Shown: one piece after another, positions 43,338 through 52,756 of the stretch
How the letters are laid out: each line of letters starts with the position of its first letter
Position numbering within the stretch: the first letter of the stretch is position 1
Assembly (NCBI RefSeq): GCF_023337795.1
Contig: NZ_JALIRS010000001.1
Span: 62,001-126,000, forward strand
DNA length: 64,000 nt
Reading direction: 5' to 3'
Origin: Lysinibacillus sp. BPa_S21
GTDB lineage: Bacteria > Bacillota > Bacilli > Bacillales_A > Planococcaceae
Position numbers and translations under genes: made by a program
The notes under the pieces: model-generated
Seen by the model: the letters and a program-made list of their open reading frames with translations, nothing else
Database searches by the model: none
Told to the model about the DNA's origin: nothing

Positions 43338-44525
43338 TTAAAGTTTCACTTGATCTTTGCATTGTTTTCGCTGAGCGGTTAAAAATACATCCTGTGCTGC
43401 CCGTACACCTGCACCTGGCTCAAAGTCATATTCAAAGTCTTGAAGTGCAGCTTCCATTAAAGAAACGGCCTGTAAAACATCACTTGGGAAACAATAGCCC
43501 ATATGACCGAATCTAAAAATTTCACCCTGCAAATGACCAAGTCCTCCAGCGAAATCTAAATGATATTGTTGCTTTAAATGTGTCAAGAAGTCACCGAGTG
43601 CAATCCCTTTCGGTGCCATAATTGCTGTAATGGTCGGAGAAGCATGCTCATCATTAGTGAGAAGTTCAATATTAAGGGCGTTCATGGCATGACGAACCAT
43701 ATTTTTCATTAGTTCATGGCGGGCAACAGTTTTTTCGAAGCCTCCTTCTTCCTCTATAAGTTTACATACTTCGTGAAGTCCATATATAAGTGTGACAGTA
43801 GGCGTGTTTGGCGTCATCCCTTTTTCTGCCCAGTTACGATAGCTTAATAAGTTTAAATAATAAGACGGTGTACTATTTTCTTCCATAACGTTCCAAGCTC
43901 TATCACTAACGCTGACAAGAGAAAGACCTGGAGGTAACATCATAGCTTTCTGGGAACCAGTAACAAGAATATCGATTCCCCAAGCATCCATTTCAGCAGG
44001 AGCTCCACCAATGCAACTTACACCATCGACAATACATAATGCATCCGTTTCCTCACGTACAACTTGTGCTAATTCAGCGATTGGGTTTAAGATACCAGTC
44101 GAAGTTTCATTGTATGTAACAAAAACAGCTTTAATATCTTTCAAAGGTTGCAAGAATTCTCGCAGTTCTTTAGCAGTGCAAGCTTGTCCCCATTCTTTTT
44201 CAAGCTTATGTACATGAAAGCCGTATTTCTCACAAATTGAAACGAAATAGTCTCCAAACGCCCCAACAGTGACTACAACAACGTTTTCACCAGCAGAAAC
44301 GGTGTTAACCGCCGCAGCCTCTAAAGCTGCTGTACCACCTGATGGAAGGAGTAGAATATCCTGTTTTGTCCCAAAAACAGGTTTCACTAACTCAATTGTT
44401 TTACGGTAAAGCTCTACAAATTCATTGCTACGATGACTAATAATATCGTGACTCATCGCAAGCTGAACCTTTTTCGGAATGGGTGTAGGTCCAGGATGTC
44501 TTAAAATATTTTCATACACAATCAT
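43338..44525 (-). CDS. Class V aminotransferase (alanine-glyoxylate/serine-pyruvate type)
   Basis: PLP-dependent aminotransferase of 395 residues. The family start RHPGPTPIPKKVQLAM, LPSGGTAALEA (phosphate loop), Asp167 in IVDGVSCIGG and the PLP lysine K193 in TGSQKAMMLPPGL are visible, as is FRFGHMGYC near the end. It is of the alanine-glyoxylate/purine catabolism (PucG) branch; the exact substrates are not certain. ATG 44525 follows AAAGGGG closely; a TTG one codon upstream is an alternative. Single-gene unit. Confidence 0.88.
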   Translation of the reverse strand: MIVYENILRHPGPTPIPKKVQLAMSHDIISHRSNEFVELYRKTIELVKPVFGTKQDILLLPSGGTAALEAAAVNTVSAGENVVVVTVGAFGDYFVSICEKYGFHVHKLEKEWGQACTAKELREFLQPLKDIKAVFVTYNETSTGILNPIAELAQVVREETDALCIVDGVSCIGGAPAEMDAWGIDILVTGSQKAMMLPPGLSLVSVSDRAWNVMEENSTPSYYLNLLSYRNWAEKGMTPNTPTVTLIYGLHEVCKLIEEEGGFEKTVARHELMKNMVRHAMNALNIELLTNDEHASPTITAIMAPKGIALGDFLTHLKQQYHLDFAGGLGHLQGEIFRFGHMGYCFPSDVLQAVSLMEAALQDFEYDFEPGAGVRAAQDVFLTAQRKQCKDQVKL

Positions 44526-44708
44526 CAAACCCCTTTGTTATTGAAAAATGTAAATTTGAAATATTCTAACTATAATATAGCATACTTTTTCTATTGCTAA
44601 CTTCTTTTTTTAAATTTGATAGATCAAGTTCGTTAGAGGGTAGAAACAACGAATAGTTCCTATTTTTCTTTACTATGGTAAAATTTATATAGAAAGAAGG
44701 GGTGAGTG

Positions 44709-45782
44709 ATGGAATCGAGAGTGAAATATCCATATATTTACTTATTATTGGAGTCAAATTTGGTTTTTGTCTATCATATGAAAACATCTAATTATATAAA
44801 CGCTTCAGATTTAATAGATAGTAGTGAATGGGAGGTATATACATTACCGCAACAATCTATATTTGAAAGATTCAACCATGAAGAAAGTGAAGCAATTGAG
44901 GGTAGGGGATTCTATTTAGAGCAAGATCGATTATACGACATTGTAGAAATCATGAATGACTGTATACAAAAATATCGTTTTATGGACCAACGATTAATAA
45001 CTCAGGCAGTTCATATCGTGAGTTCTGAATCTGCTGCTGGTTCAGTGAGAGTAGCGCTTGCACCACCTAAACATGTGATTGGTTTCCCTGATTGCTTGTC
45101 AATGGGACCATTGTGGAAGCTAGAGGAGAAAAGAGGTCAAGCCTTCCGAAATGATTGGTTAATCGAAAATATCAACGACGAACAGGAAGATGTTATTCAA
45201 AATAAGTTTATGAATACATTGCGTGAAATAGAGGATATTTCAAATCATGTTCCTATCTATATTTGGTATGGTAATAATGCCGATGAACAATGTGGGCTTC
45301 GTTTTTTTCTTTATTTATTACGAGATAAATCAAATGAGATTTTTCTTATAAATACAACAGACCATTGTGTGAATACAAGTCATCTTTGTTCACAGCAATT
45401 GGCGAAGCTATTTAGGGATTTAGAAGGGAAAAAGCCACTAACGATCCAGGAACGTCTTACTTTCCAAAATGAATGGGAAATATTATCGCAAACAAAAGAT
45501 GTTCTGCGCCTATGGATTAATAATGAAATAAAAGGTGTACCAGAAAATTATTTTGATCTGCTTATTATAGAAACAATAGACAGGTTACATAATGAACAAA
45601 CAGCAAAAGATTTTATAAAGACAGGAACAGTGATTGCGGAACTCTTAGCTTTAGTGAACGAGCTTCCAAGTGTCTTCTTTTTAGAATATAGAATAAGATT
45701 TTTAGTCTATAGTGGAGTGCTTGCACTAAAAGGTATTCCTAAGTCAATGAGACACTATAGTGTAAAATTACAAAATAAGTGA
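44709..45782 (+). CDS. DUF1835/DUF3658 protein
   Basis: A 357-residue protein. Residues 100-220 carry a DUF1835 domain, HIVSSESAAGSVRVALA being its family start with the usual GDS changed to SSES; the end (about 250-350, IQERLTFQNEWEILSQ) is DUF3658. The family's function is unknown. The start is ATG 44709 after GGGGTGAGTG. It is followed immediately by a terminator and is a single-gene unit. Confidence 0.75.
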   Translation: MESRVKYPYIYLLLESNLVFVYHMKTSNYINASDLIDSSEWEVYTLPQQSIFERFNHEESEAIEGRGFYLEQDRLYDIVEIMNDCIQKYRFMDQRLITQAVHIVSSESAAGSVRVALAPPKHVIGFPDCLSMGPLWKLEEKRGQAFRNDWLIENINDEQEDVIQNKFMNTLREIEDISNHVPIYIWYGNNADEQCGLRFFLYLLRDKSNEIFLINTTDHCVNTSHLCSQQLAKLFRDLEGKKPLTIQERLTFQNEWEILSQTKDVLRLWINNEIKGVPENYFDLLIIETIDRLHNEQTAKDFIKTGTVIAELLALVNELPSVFFLEYRIRFLVYSGVLALKGIPKSMRHYSVKLQNK

Positions 45783-45819
45783 AAACCTCTTTATCCTATA
45801 AAAGGCGTAAAGAGGTTTT
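45782..45819. terminator. Bidirectional terminator, with a degenerate duplicate at 51824
   Basis: AAAACCTCTTTA (45782-45793) pairs exactly with TAAAGAGGTTTT (45808-45819). It separates the DUF1835 gene and the convergent membrane-protein gene. The same block up to 45850 recurs, altered, at 51824-51893. Confidence 0.85.
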
Positions 45820-45835
45820 GTCTTTGCATATGTAA

Positions 45836-46321
45836 TTATGCAACGAAAGGTTTATTCATTTTGATTAAGCCATAGATAAAATAGAAAAGTCCGAATGTAA
45901 TGAACGTTAAAATAATATAAAGTACGGCTCTCCCAGGCTCACCAGACCAACGATAGAACAGGCGATATGTGAAATACAAAACATAAACACCAAGACCTAA
46001 CGAGGCGAGTAAACCGATAAATGGAATGAATGAGACCAGTAAAAATCCAGCATAAATTAGAACATTCTTTTTCGCTTCAGCCCGAACTGTTACGTCATCA
46101 TCACCTTTTGCTGTTAATAAGAAAAGGCTATAAACGTTAATAATAGGAATCCAAGCGACATAGGCAAGATCATCAAAGCCATTTGCTTTTGATGCCTGAT
46201 AATAAATAAGTGAACTAATAATATAGCCTACAATAGCCATTACAAGGAAAATTAACATAATAATAAGGAAGAAACCAGCAAAAAAGGCATCTGTATCATT
46301 ATAATAATAAGAATTGTACAT
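45836..46321 (-). CDS. Four-helix membrane protein of unknown function
   Basis: A 161-residue protein with four hydrophobic helices and a tyrosine/asparagine-rich N-terminus (MYNSYYYNDTDAFFAG). The segment GFDDLAYVAWIPIINVYSLF resembles a family of small Bacillales membrane proteins. ATG 46321 follows AAAGGAGG by seven bases; an upstream in-frame ATG lies before that site. The end, KPFVA, and terminator are echoed in a fossil at 51824-51893. Confidence 0.7.
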   Translation of the reverse strand: MYNSYYYNDTDAFFAGFFLIIMLIFLVMAIVGYIISSLIYYQASKANGFDDLAYVAWIPIINVYSLFLLTAKGDDDVTVRAEAKKNVLIYAGFLLVSFIPFIGLLASLGLGVYVLYFTYRLFYRWSGEPGRAVLYIILTFITFGLFYFIYGLIKMNKPFVA

Positions 46322-46339
46322 TGAAAAACCTCCTTTCAA

Positions 46340-46976
46340 AAAAAATACTTCATAATAATAACAATACTAAAATGCTAAATCTATAGCGGATAGTATCAGG
46401 TATTTTATGGAAAAGATATATATTTACTATTTATGGGGATATTTATATTATTTTAGTGATAAATTTTGATAAATTATTGATCGAAATATTAGAAAGGGTT
46501 TTGGAATTATCGGGAATCTAGTGGTGAAGAATCATTTTATAAAATTTTTTTGTTGTAGATACTACGAACACTGTAAAGGAAGTACGGCAGAGTACATTAT
46601 ATGCTGTAATCTTTCTTTTAAAGATATGAAGAAAAGATAATAATTAGGCAGATAAAGAATCGAGAAATCCTTTATTACAATTGAATTGTATGTGCAAAAC
46701 ATGGTAACAATTCAGAATTCAACACGAAAAAATAATGTTGGAAAGTGAAATTGGCAGTTTAGAAAGGTTAATCATTTATTTAAATAATGATAAGCATCAC
46801 TTGCGAGTATGTGATTAGATGATTTCACACTTTCTTTAAACTTGATAATTGAATCATCTTGTGGGGTTCTAAGTATTGGAAAGTATCCAACATTAGCGAA
46901 TCAGAGTCGAAACAAAAATGTTGGTATTAAAGGGTTTGTATCGCAGATGTGGAAATGTATGATAGCATTAGGTTGG
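46340..46976. other. AT-rich intergenic stretch
   Basis: About 640 bases with no supported gene on either strand. Frames are short and lack ribosome sites. It lies between the membrane-protein gene and a uridine kinase remnant, so it is likely decayed sequence. Confidence 0.5.
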
Positions 46977-47189
46977 GTGTTAGAACCTCTATGCCAAGAA
47001 AAAGAGGGATGTTACCAAAGATATGATTGGGAAATGGATAGCTTAGCTGAATGGCATACTGTTCCAATTGGTGGCATTGTAATAATCGAAGGGGTGTATA
47101 CCATTCGAAAAGAACTGGCTGACAAATATGATTATAAAATATGGCTAGATTGCCCAAGAGAAATTCGTCTTTCAAGAGGCTTAGTATAG
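46977..47189 (+). pseudogene. C-terminal fragment of a uridine kinase
   Basis: The frame reads LEPLCQEKEGCYQRYDWEMD, AEWHTVPIGGIVIIEGVYTI and YKIWLDCPREIRLSRG, matching the middle of P-loop uridine kinases of Bacillales. The N-terminal P-loop and the C-terminal third are absent; a stop follows LSRGLV. About 70 of 200 residues remain. A terminator follows at 47205. Confidence 0.75.
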
Positions 47190-47204
47190 AAGAAGAAAGC
47201 ATTT

Positions 47205-47239
47205 AAAAAGAACTTCCATAAAAATGGAGGTTCTTTTTT
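47205..47239 (+). terminator. Terminator after the uridine kinase remnant
   Basis: AAAAAGAACTTCCAT pairs with ATGGAGGTTCTTTTT (one G-T pair) around AAAA. Confidence 0.8.
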
Positions 47240-47427
47240 ACTGTAGTATCAATTTTTTAAATTAGGCTTTTTATAGTTGCAGAATATTAACCATTTAACC
47301 TTTTGTCTAAAAATAAGTAAAAATAATTACCTTTTTGTAAAAATATAAGACCATCTATTTTTGGTAAAATAGATGACTAACATATTCATTTTTTAGAATA
47401 TTCAAATTTATAACAAGGGGGATTTAG

Positions 47428-49047
47428 ATGCAAGCGAACATTGCTTTTTTTAATGGTGAAGTAATTACTGTAGATGGACAAGATTCTATCCATGAGGCTA
47501 TAGCGATTTCTGATAACAAGATATTAGCAGTGGGTTCGAATGAGGAGATTAAAGAATTAATTGGTGATTCTACACAAGTAATTGACTTGGAAGGAAAGTC
47601 AATTCTACCAGGAATTATAGATGCTCACTTACATCTGGTCATGTATGGAACTTCTCAACTCAGTATCAGCTGTAAAGAGCCTGGGTTAGACTCCGTAGAT
47701 GCAATTTTGACTGCTTTAAAAAACAAAGCTGCTACTACACCAAAGGGTCAGTGGATTCGTGCTTGGGGTTTCAATGAACAATTTGTTAAGGAAAAAAGAT
47801 ATCCTAATCTGGAAGAATTGGACAACATTTCGGTAGATCACCCGATTGCAATTACCCGTACTTGCGCCCACATAGGAATTGTCAATTCAGTTGCTTTACG
47901 TCTATCAGATATTGACGAAACAACACCTGATCCTCCAGGAGGTTTAATTGAAAGTGATGCAAAAGGTCAACTTACTGGTCGATTGATCGAAAATGCTTAT
48001 ATGCAGTTCAATAGGTATGCGGCTTTTTCAAATGAAGAAATTTATCAAGCTATTCAAATCGCGCAGCAACATTTCTTAAAAGTGGGCATTACTAGCGTTC
48101 ATGAAGCTGGAACGTTTACAAAAGAAAATTACCGAATGTTACAAGTAGCTTCCCAAAAAGGAGACTTGAAGATTCGTGTCTATGCGATGATTGCTAGTAT
48201 AAATGACTGTAAACAGTTCACCTTGAATATGATGGAATCTGGGGTGGTAACTGGAACTGGAAATGAATTCTTTAAAGTGGGTCCTGCTAAATTGTTTACG
48301 GATGGTAGTAGTACAGGTCCAACTATTGCTACACGTGAAGGTTATACTAGCGATCCAGATGATCATGGAATCTTATATTACACTGAGGATGAAATTTATG
48401 AGGTGCTGGGTAAAGCGCATGAATTAGGCTATCAAATTACTGTACATGCACAAGGCGATCAAGCAATCGAAATGTATTTGAATGTTGTAGGACGTGCTTT
48501 AAAAGAAAATCCACGTGAAAATCATAGACATCGCATTGAACACGCTGGTATCTCAAGCCCTGATTTACAGCGACGGATGAAAGAGTTAAAGCTGATTCCA
48601 ATACCTAATCCACCATTTCCGTATGAATTTGGTGAAAGTTATTTAATGAACTACGGTGAACGTACGGATTTTATGTATCCTGCAAGAGACTTTATTGATC
48701 AAGGAATTATTGCTGCTGCGGGGTCAGACTCACCAGTTACAACTTACAATCCTTTTATTGGAATTTACGAAGCGGTCAATCGACGCACTTCCAATGGAAC
48801 TTCCTTTGGTGAAAAACAAAAAATAGATGTTCTTGAAGCCATTCGTCTATATACCTATAACGGGGCATATGCAAGTTTTGACGAGGATATAAAGGGGAGT
48901 TTAGAGCCCGGTAAATTAGCAGATATGATTGTACTTGATCGAAGTATTTTGAAAACCTCTCCACAAGAATTAAAAGATATTCAAGTCGAATTAACAATAC
49001 TAGATGGTGATATTCTTTTCGAACGCTCTAAAACGAAAATAAAGTGA
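47428..49047 (+). CDS. Amidohydrolase family 3 protein (YtcJ-like)
   Basis: A 539-residue metal-dependent hydrolase. The first metal motif is DAHLHL (His67, His69), followed by a long insert typical of amidohydrolase 3, HAQGDQAIEMYLNV and HRIEHAG with metal histidines, and AAGSDSPVTTYNP with the final aspartate. It probably hydrolyses an amide or lactam. First gene of a four-gene operon with a nitrilase-type amidase, a DUF3311 protein and a sodium symporter, which suggests uptake and breakdown of an unknown amide-containing compound. The ribosome site is AAGGGGG. Confidence 0.88.
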   Translation: MQANIAFFNGEVITVDGQDSIHEAIAISDNKILAVGSNEEIKELIGDSTQVIDLEGKSILPGIIDAHLHLVMYGTSQLSISCKEPGLDSVDAILTALKNKAATTPKGQWIRAWGFNEQFVKEKRYPNLEELDNISVDHPIAITRTCAHIGIVNSVALRLSDIDETTPDPPGGLIESDAKGQLTGRLIENAYMQFNRYAAFSNEEIYQAIQIAQQHFLKVGITSVHEAGTFTKENYRMLQVASQKGDLKIRVYAMIASINDCKQFTLNMMESGVVTGTGNEFFKVGPAKLFTDGSSTGPTIATREGYTSDPDDHGILYYTEDEIYEVLGKAHELGYQITVHAQGDQAIEMYLNVVGRALKENPRENHRHRIEHAGISSPDLQRRMKELKLIPIPNPPFPYEFGESYLMNYGERTDFMYPARDFIDQGIIAAAGSDSPVTTYNPFIGIYEAVNRRTSNGTSFGEKQKIDVLEAIRLYTYNGAYASFDEDIKGSLEPGKLADMIVLDRSILKTSPQELKDIQVELTILDGDILFERSKTKIK

Positions 49048-49065
49048 TGAGGCTGGGGGACTTTT

Positions 49066-49917
49066 ATGACAATAAAAATTTCAAGCTGTCAATTTGAATT
49101 GCAAAAGTTTGATAATTTTTCTTCTTTTAAAGACCAAATTTTATATGCATTCAATGAAGTGCCACTTTCAAGTGATTATGTTCTCTTACCAGAGTTATTA
49201 ACTATGTCTTTATTAACAACTTATAACAATTACAATCAATTTACAGAAAAAGATAAAGAGAAACTAGGTTTCTTTTTAGATGATTATCTTGAATTTTTTA
49301 ATAATCTTTCACAGAAAAGAAAACAGATTATTATTGCAGGTTCTACAATTGAACCCACCTCTAGAGGAAACTACAATACGTCCTATATCTTTGATGGAGA
49401 AGGTAATGTATTAAAACATCGGAAGACACATATTTTCCCTGCTGAATCTGCTTGGAACACTATAGAGGGAGATGAATTGGAAATTTTCAAAATTGGGCCA
49501 GTAATATTTGGTATTGCCATATGTTATGAAATAGAGATCCCAGAAATTGCACATATTTATAGTCGAAAAGGTGCCGATATTATCTTTTGTCCTTCCTATA
49601 CGTCCTCTGAACACGGTTTCTGGAGGGTTCGCCATTGTGCTCATGCTCGAAGTATTGAAAATCAACTCTATGTCGTTCATTGCCCTACGATTGGCGAAAT
49701 CCAAGGCCCCATTCAAAACGGATTTGGGACCAGTGCTATTATTGGGCCTGCTGACTTACCTTGGACAAAAAATGGCGTGATTGCAGAAACTACAAGTAAA
49801 TCAAGTACAGTTGTCACAGCTGAACTTTCTCTTGAAGAACTTTACGTAAATCGTAAAACTGGGACTGCAACAACTTATAAAGATCGTATCCGTAGAAAAG
49901 ACATTTATAAATTATGA
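49066..49917 (+). CDS. Carbon-nitrogen hydrolase (nitrilase superfamily amidase)
   Basis: A 283-residue member of the nitrilase superfamily that cleaves C-N bonds. The Glu-Lys-Cys triad is at Glu43 (LLPELLT), Lys120 (KHRKTHIFPAE) and Cys153 (IAICYEIEIPE). It is 18 bases after the amidohydrolase in the same operon, so it may act on the amide product of that enzyme. The substrate is unknown. Confidence 0.9.
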   Translation: MTIKISSCQFELQKFDNFSSFKDQILYAFNEVPLSSDYVLLPELLTMSLLTTYNNYNQFTEKDKEKLGFFLDDYLEFFNNLSQKRKQIIIAGSTIEPTSRGNYNTSYIFDGEGNVLKHRKTHIFPAESAWNTIEGDELEIFKIGPVIFGIAICYEIEIPEIAHIYSRKGADIIFCPSYTSSEHGFWRVRHCAHARSIENQLYVVHCPTIGEIQGPIQNGFGTSAIIGPADLPWTKNGVIAETTSKSSTVVTAELSLEELYVNRKTGTATTYKDRIRRKDIYKL

Positions 49918-49962
49918 AACCGTGTTTTGCTTTGATAAAGAGGGAATTCAAAGGAGGCTTAT

Positions 49963-50160
49963 ATGAAAAACGTTAAACTGTTATTGGTGATACCGTTTAT
50001 CGGAATGTGCTTATGTTTGCCTTTTGCAAATAAAATAGAGCCTTATATTGTTGGTTTACCGTTTCTCCTGTTCTGGATTATCTTATGGATGATTTTATCG
50101 TCATTAGTGTTAGCGATTGTGTATAAATTGGATCCTGAAAACCAAGGAGGCGATGAATAA
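49963..50160 (+). CDS. DUF3311 small membrane protein of a sodium symporter
   Basis: A 65-residue protein with two membrane helices (LLLVIPFIGMCLCLPF and FLLFWIILWMILSSLVLAIV), the size and pattern of DUF3311 proteins, which usually sit directly before sodium/solute symporter genes. Ribosome site AAAGGAGG. Its stop overlaps the symporter start (TAATG), so it is probably a subunit of that transporter. Confidence 0.88.
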   Translation: MKNVKLLLVIPFIGMCLCLPFANKIEPYIVGLPFLLFWIILWMILSSLVLAIVYKLDPENQGGDE

Positions 50161-51641
50161 TGAATATAGCTTTACTGATTATTTTTGCATTTGCATTGAT
50201 TGCTCTTTTCCTTGGTATCCGAGCAACACATGGGAAAAAAATGAATGTAGATGAATTTGCTGTTGGTAATAAGGGCTTTGGTACATTATTCGTTTTCCTT
50301 CTAATTGCTGGGGAAGTTTATACTACCTTTACATTCCTTGGTGGTAGCGGTTGGGCTTATTCGAATGGAGCCGCTGCTTTTTATGTGCCTGCATATATTT
50401 GTTTAGCTTATGTTTTATCTTATTGGATTGCACCAAAGATTTGGAATTATGCTAAAGATCATCATATTATTTCTCAACCAGAATATTTTGCTTCCTTCTA
50501 TAAAAGTCCATTATTGGGTTTAATTGTATCGTTTTTAGGTGCTATCGCATTAATTCCATATATAGTTATACAATTAAAAGGGTTAGGCATTATTGTTTCG
50601 GAGGCTTCCTACGGAGGGATTAGCCCAATTATGGCTAGTACAATTGGTGCTATAATTATTACAATTTATGTTACTATTTCAGGTATCCACGGATCTGCTT
50701 GGACTGCTGTATTAAAGGATATCATGATATTGGGAGTCATTGTATTTTTAGGTATATATATTCCATACCATTATTTTGGAGGCGTACAACCTCTATTTGA
50801 AGCTGTAGAAAAAATAAAACCGGAAAGCTTAACTCTCGCTAGTTCAGGATTAAGTATTTCTTGGTTTGTCTCAACCATTATATTAAATGCATTCGGATTC
50901 TATTTATTACCAAACTCTTTTTCTGTATTATTGTCATCTAAGAGTGCAAAAGCATTGAAGAAAAATGCCATTACCTTACCTTTATATACGCTATTACTCT
51001 TATTCGCATTTTTTATTGGTTTTGCAGCCATTATAGAGATTCCAGGATTGCAAGGGGCTGAAGGAGATTTATCGTTACTCCGATTAACGATTCAAACATT
51101 TGATCCTTGGATAGTAGGCGTTGTCGGTGCTGCTGGATTATTAACTGCTTTAGTACCAGCATCTGTTATGTTAATGTCTGCTTCAATTGGATTAATGACA
51201 GGATTTTACAAGCTTGTAAACCCTAAGGCAACAGATAGCCAACAGTTATTTGCTTCAAAAATATTTGTGTTTGCTATAATTTTGATTGCATTCATTTTCA
51301 CAATAACTGGAGGAGATGCACTAGCAATCTTAAATATAATGTCATATAGCTTAATAACCCAACTTGTCCCAGCACTTCTTTTTAGTTTCAGTAAAAATAG
51401 GATTCTTAACAAAATCGGTGCAATGGCTGGAATTTTAACCGGTGTAGGAATCGTATTTTATGGTGCTATAACATCACATAAACTAATTGACTTTTTCCCG
51501 AACATCCCACACGTCATTAATGACATTAGCACAGGAATGATTGCTGTTATTCTTAACTTGGCAGTAGCTATTGTAGTTAGCCTTGCAACCAATCATTTAG
51601 TTGCGAAAGAGAAGGACGAGATTGATACACTTTTAGTATAA
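50160..51641 (+). CDS. Sodium:solute symporter (SSS family)
   Basis: A 493-residue transporter with about 13 membrane helices, of the sodium/pantothenate-proline type. An aromatic and glycine-rich start (ATHGKKMNVDEFAVGNKGFG, then FTFLGGSGWAYSNGAAAFY) and later SASIGLMTGFYKLV fit the family. It would import the substrate handled by the two hydrolases. It starts on the overlapping TAATG of the DUF3311 gene. No clear terminator directly follows. Confidence 0.92.
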   Translation: MNIALLIIFAFALIALFLGIRATHGKKMNVDEFAVGNKGFGTLFVFLLIAGEVYTTFTFLGGSGWAYSNGAAAFYVPAYICLAYVLSYWIAPKIWNYAKDHHIISQPEYFASFYKSPLLGLIVSFLGAIALIPYIVIQLKGLGIIVSEASYGGISPIMASTIGAIIITIYVTISGIHGSAWTAVLKDIMILGVIVFLGIYIPYHYFGGVQPLFEAVEKIKPESLTLASSGLSISWFVSTIILNAFGFYLLPNSFSVLLSSKSAKALKKNAITLPLYTLLLLFAFFIGFAAIIEIPGLQGAEGDLSLLRLTIQTFDPWIVGVVGAAGLLTALVPASVMLMSASIGLMTGFYKLVNPKATDSQQLFASKIFVFAIILIAFIFTITGGDALAILNIMSYSLITQLVPALLFSFSKNRILNKIGAMAGILTGVGIVFYGAITSHKLIDFFPNIPHVINDISTGMIAVILNLAVAIVVSLATNHLVAKEKDEIDTLLV

Positions 51642-52170
51642 AAATGACTTGAACATATCATATATTATTTTTCTAAATTAGATTGTCTAATTTGGGAGCG
51701 CTTAAATGAGGTATGGGAGAGGGGCAAGCTGAGCCTTTTGAGCATCAGTTCTGAAAGTCTACCCCTTTACATGGTGATAATGAAATTGATTTTTATTGTG
51801 TGTGATAATATTATATAAAATTCAAAACCTCTTTTCCCTTTAAAGGGTATAAAGAGGTTTTTGTACTTGCATATGTAAATTATGCAACAAAAGAGTCAAT
51901 TGTTAGAGAAAATCAACTTATTTCTATACATATGAAAATAAAAAACTTGTGGATTTATATGATTACTCAATAATGAACGGATATACGGCTTTATGGGAGC
52001 CAAGGAAGAAGATACACAAGTGAAAAAATTAATTTGACGGAAGAACTAGAATAACCCTGACGCATTTTATGTTTCTTAGGAAGAGTAATTATTTTTAGCG
52101 TTGTCACGTTTGATAATCCTATTATTTCAAGATATAGTTCTTATTACAGATACAATAAGGAGGAATGAAT
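51642..52170. other. Intergenic stretch with fossil sequences
   Basis: The stretch has no intact gene. It contains the duplicated terminator block 51824-51893. After it, one plus-strand frame near 51931-52022 reads ENKKLVDLYDYSIMNGYTAL then WEPRKKIHK without a start, which may be a remnant. The ribosome site of the PC4-like gene lies at its end. Confidence 0.4.
51824..51893. repeat. Degenerate duplicate of the terminator and gene end at 45782-45850
   Basis: AAAACCTCTTTT, TAAAGAGGTTTTT, TTGCATATGTAA and TTATGCAACAAAA follow in the same order and spacing as at 45782-45850. In the minus-strand frame it preserves the codons for the C-terminal FVA and the stop. It looks like the tail of a deleted paralogue. 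Confidence 0.65.
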
Positions 52171-52398
52171 ATGGCAGAAATTAAATACGAAATTGTTGAA
52201 ACAATTGCGGTATTATCGGAAGGCAATAAAGGCTGGAAAAAAGAATTGAATTTAATTAGCTGGAATGGTCGTGAACCGAAATACGACATTAGAGATTGGT
52301 CAGAGGATCATACAAAAATGGGCAAGGGTGTTACGTTGTCACTGTCTGAATTACAAGTTTTGAAAGAGTCGTTAGCTAAATTGTCGGGCTTAGAATAA
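52171..52398 (+). CDS. PC4/YdbC-family single-strand nucleic-acid binding protein
   Basis: A 75-residue protein of the PC4-like YdbC family, which in Bacillales and lactococci binds single-stranded DNA as a dimer. The strands are visible as YEIVETIAVLSEG, WKKELNLISWNG, PKYDIRDWSEDHTKMGKG and a final helix SLSELQVLKESLAKL. ATG 52171 is preferred over ATG 52165, which is too near the AAGGAGG site. A single-gene unit. Confidence 0.88.
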   Translation: MAEIKYEIVETIAVLSEGNKGWKKELNLISWNGREPKYDIRDWSEDHTKMGKGVTLSLSELQVLKESLAKLSGLE

Positions 52399-52542
52399 TG
52401 TACAGAGCTACTTTAAAGTGTTGTTTTAATTACGTAATCGAGTGGTAATTTTGAATTTTCTGAGGACTTTTCATAGAATATATTTCGTAAAATTGTTAGA
52501 CTAACAATAGCAACAATTCATAATGCAGGTGGCGGCTGAACT

Positions 52543-52556
52543 CCCTTTTGAAAGGG
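52543..52556 (+). promoter_or_regulatory. Hairpin that hides the toxin ribosome site
   Basis: CCCTTT (52543-52548) pairs with AAAGGG (52551-52556), which is part of the AAAGGGGGTGAGG ribosome site. Such structures keep toxin mRNA untranslated in type I systems. Confidence 0.55.
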
Positions 52557-52566
52557 GGTGAGGCGG

Positions 52567-52674
52567 ATGACAGTATTTGAGGCATTCAGTTTGATTGTGC
52601 AGTGTAGCCTTTTGCTAATTGCAGTACTGACACTGATGCTTAGCATTATTGTCTCTCAAAATAAAAAGAAATAG
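52567..52674 (+). CDS. Holin-like type I toxin (35 residues)
   Basis: The frame encodes MTVFEAFSLIVQCSLLLIAV, LTLMLSIIVS and QNKKK: a single hydrophobic helix with a basic tail. MTVFEAxxxM-type starts are characteristic of the small holin-like toxin family of Bacillales and lactobacilli, some of which are type I toxins. The ribosome site AAAGGGGGTGAGG is locked in a hairpin, the gene is within inverted repeats, and a terminator follows. The antitoxin RNA has not been located; it would be antisense to this stretch. Too short for standard gene finders. Confidence 0.72.
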   Translation: MTVFEAFSLIVQCSLLLIAVLTLMLSIIVSQNKKK

Positions 52675-52700
52675 CCACCCTGCCGGCTAAGTAAGGTGGC
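52674..52700. terminator. Hairpin at the toxin gene end
   Basis: GCCACC (52674-52679) pairs with GGTGGC (52695-52700). It has no T-run and may shape the toxin mRNA rather than end it. Confidence 0.45.
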
Positions 52701-52756
52701 AATTGCTACAACTTTAACTTGGTCAGCCGCTATGGTTGCGGCATGATTGTTGCTTT

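Larger units (their letters stand above)
52509..52754. repeat. Inverted repeats flanking the holin-like toxin gene
   Basis: GCAACAAT (52510-52517) faces ATTGTTGC (52746-52753) and GCGGCTGA (52532-52539) faces TCAGCCGC (52723-52730), with further partial matches between. The mRNA 5' and 3' ends could pair over the gene. GGTGGC (52529-52534) can also pair with GCCACC (52674-52679). Confidence 0.65.
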
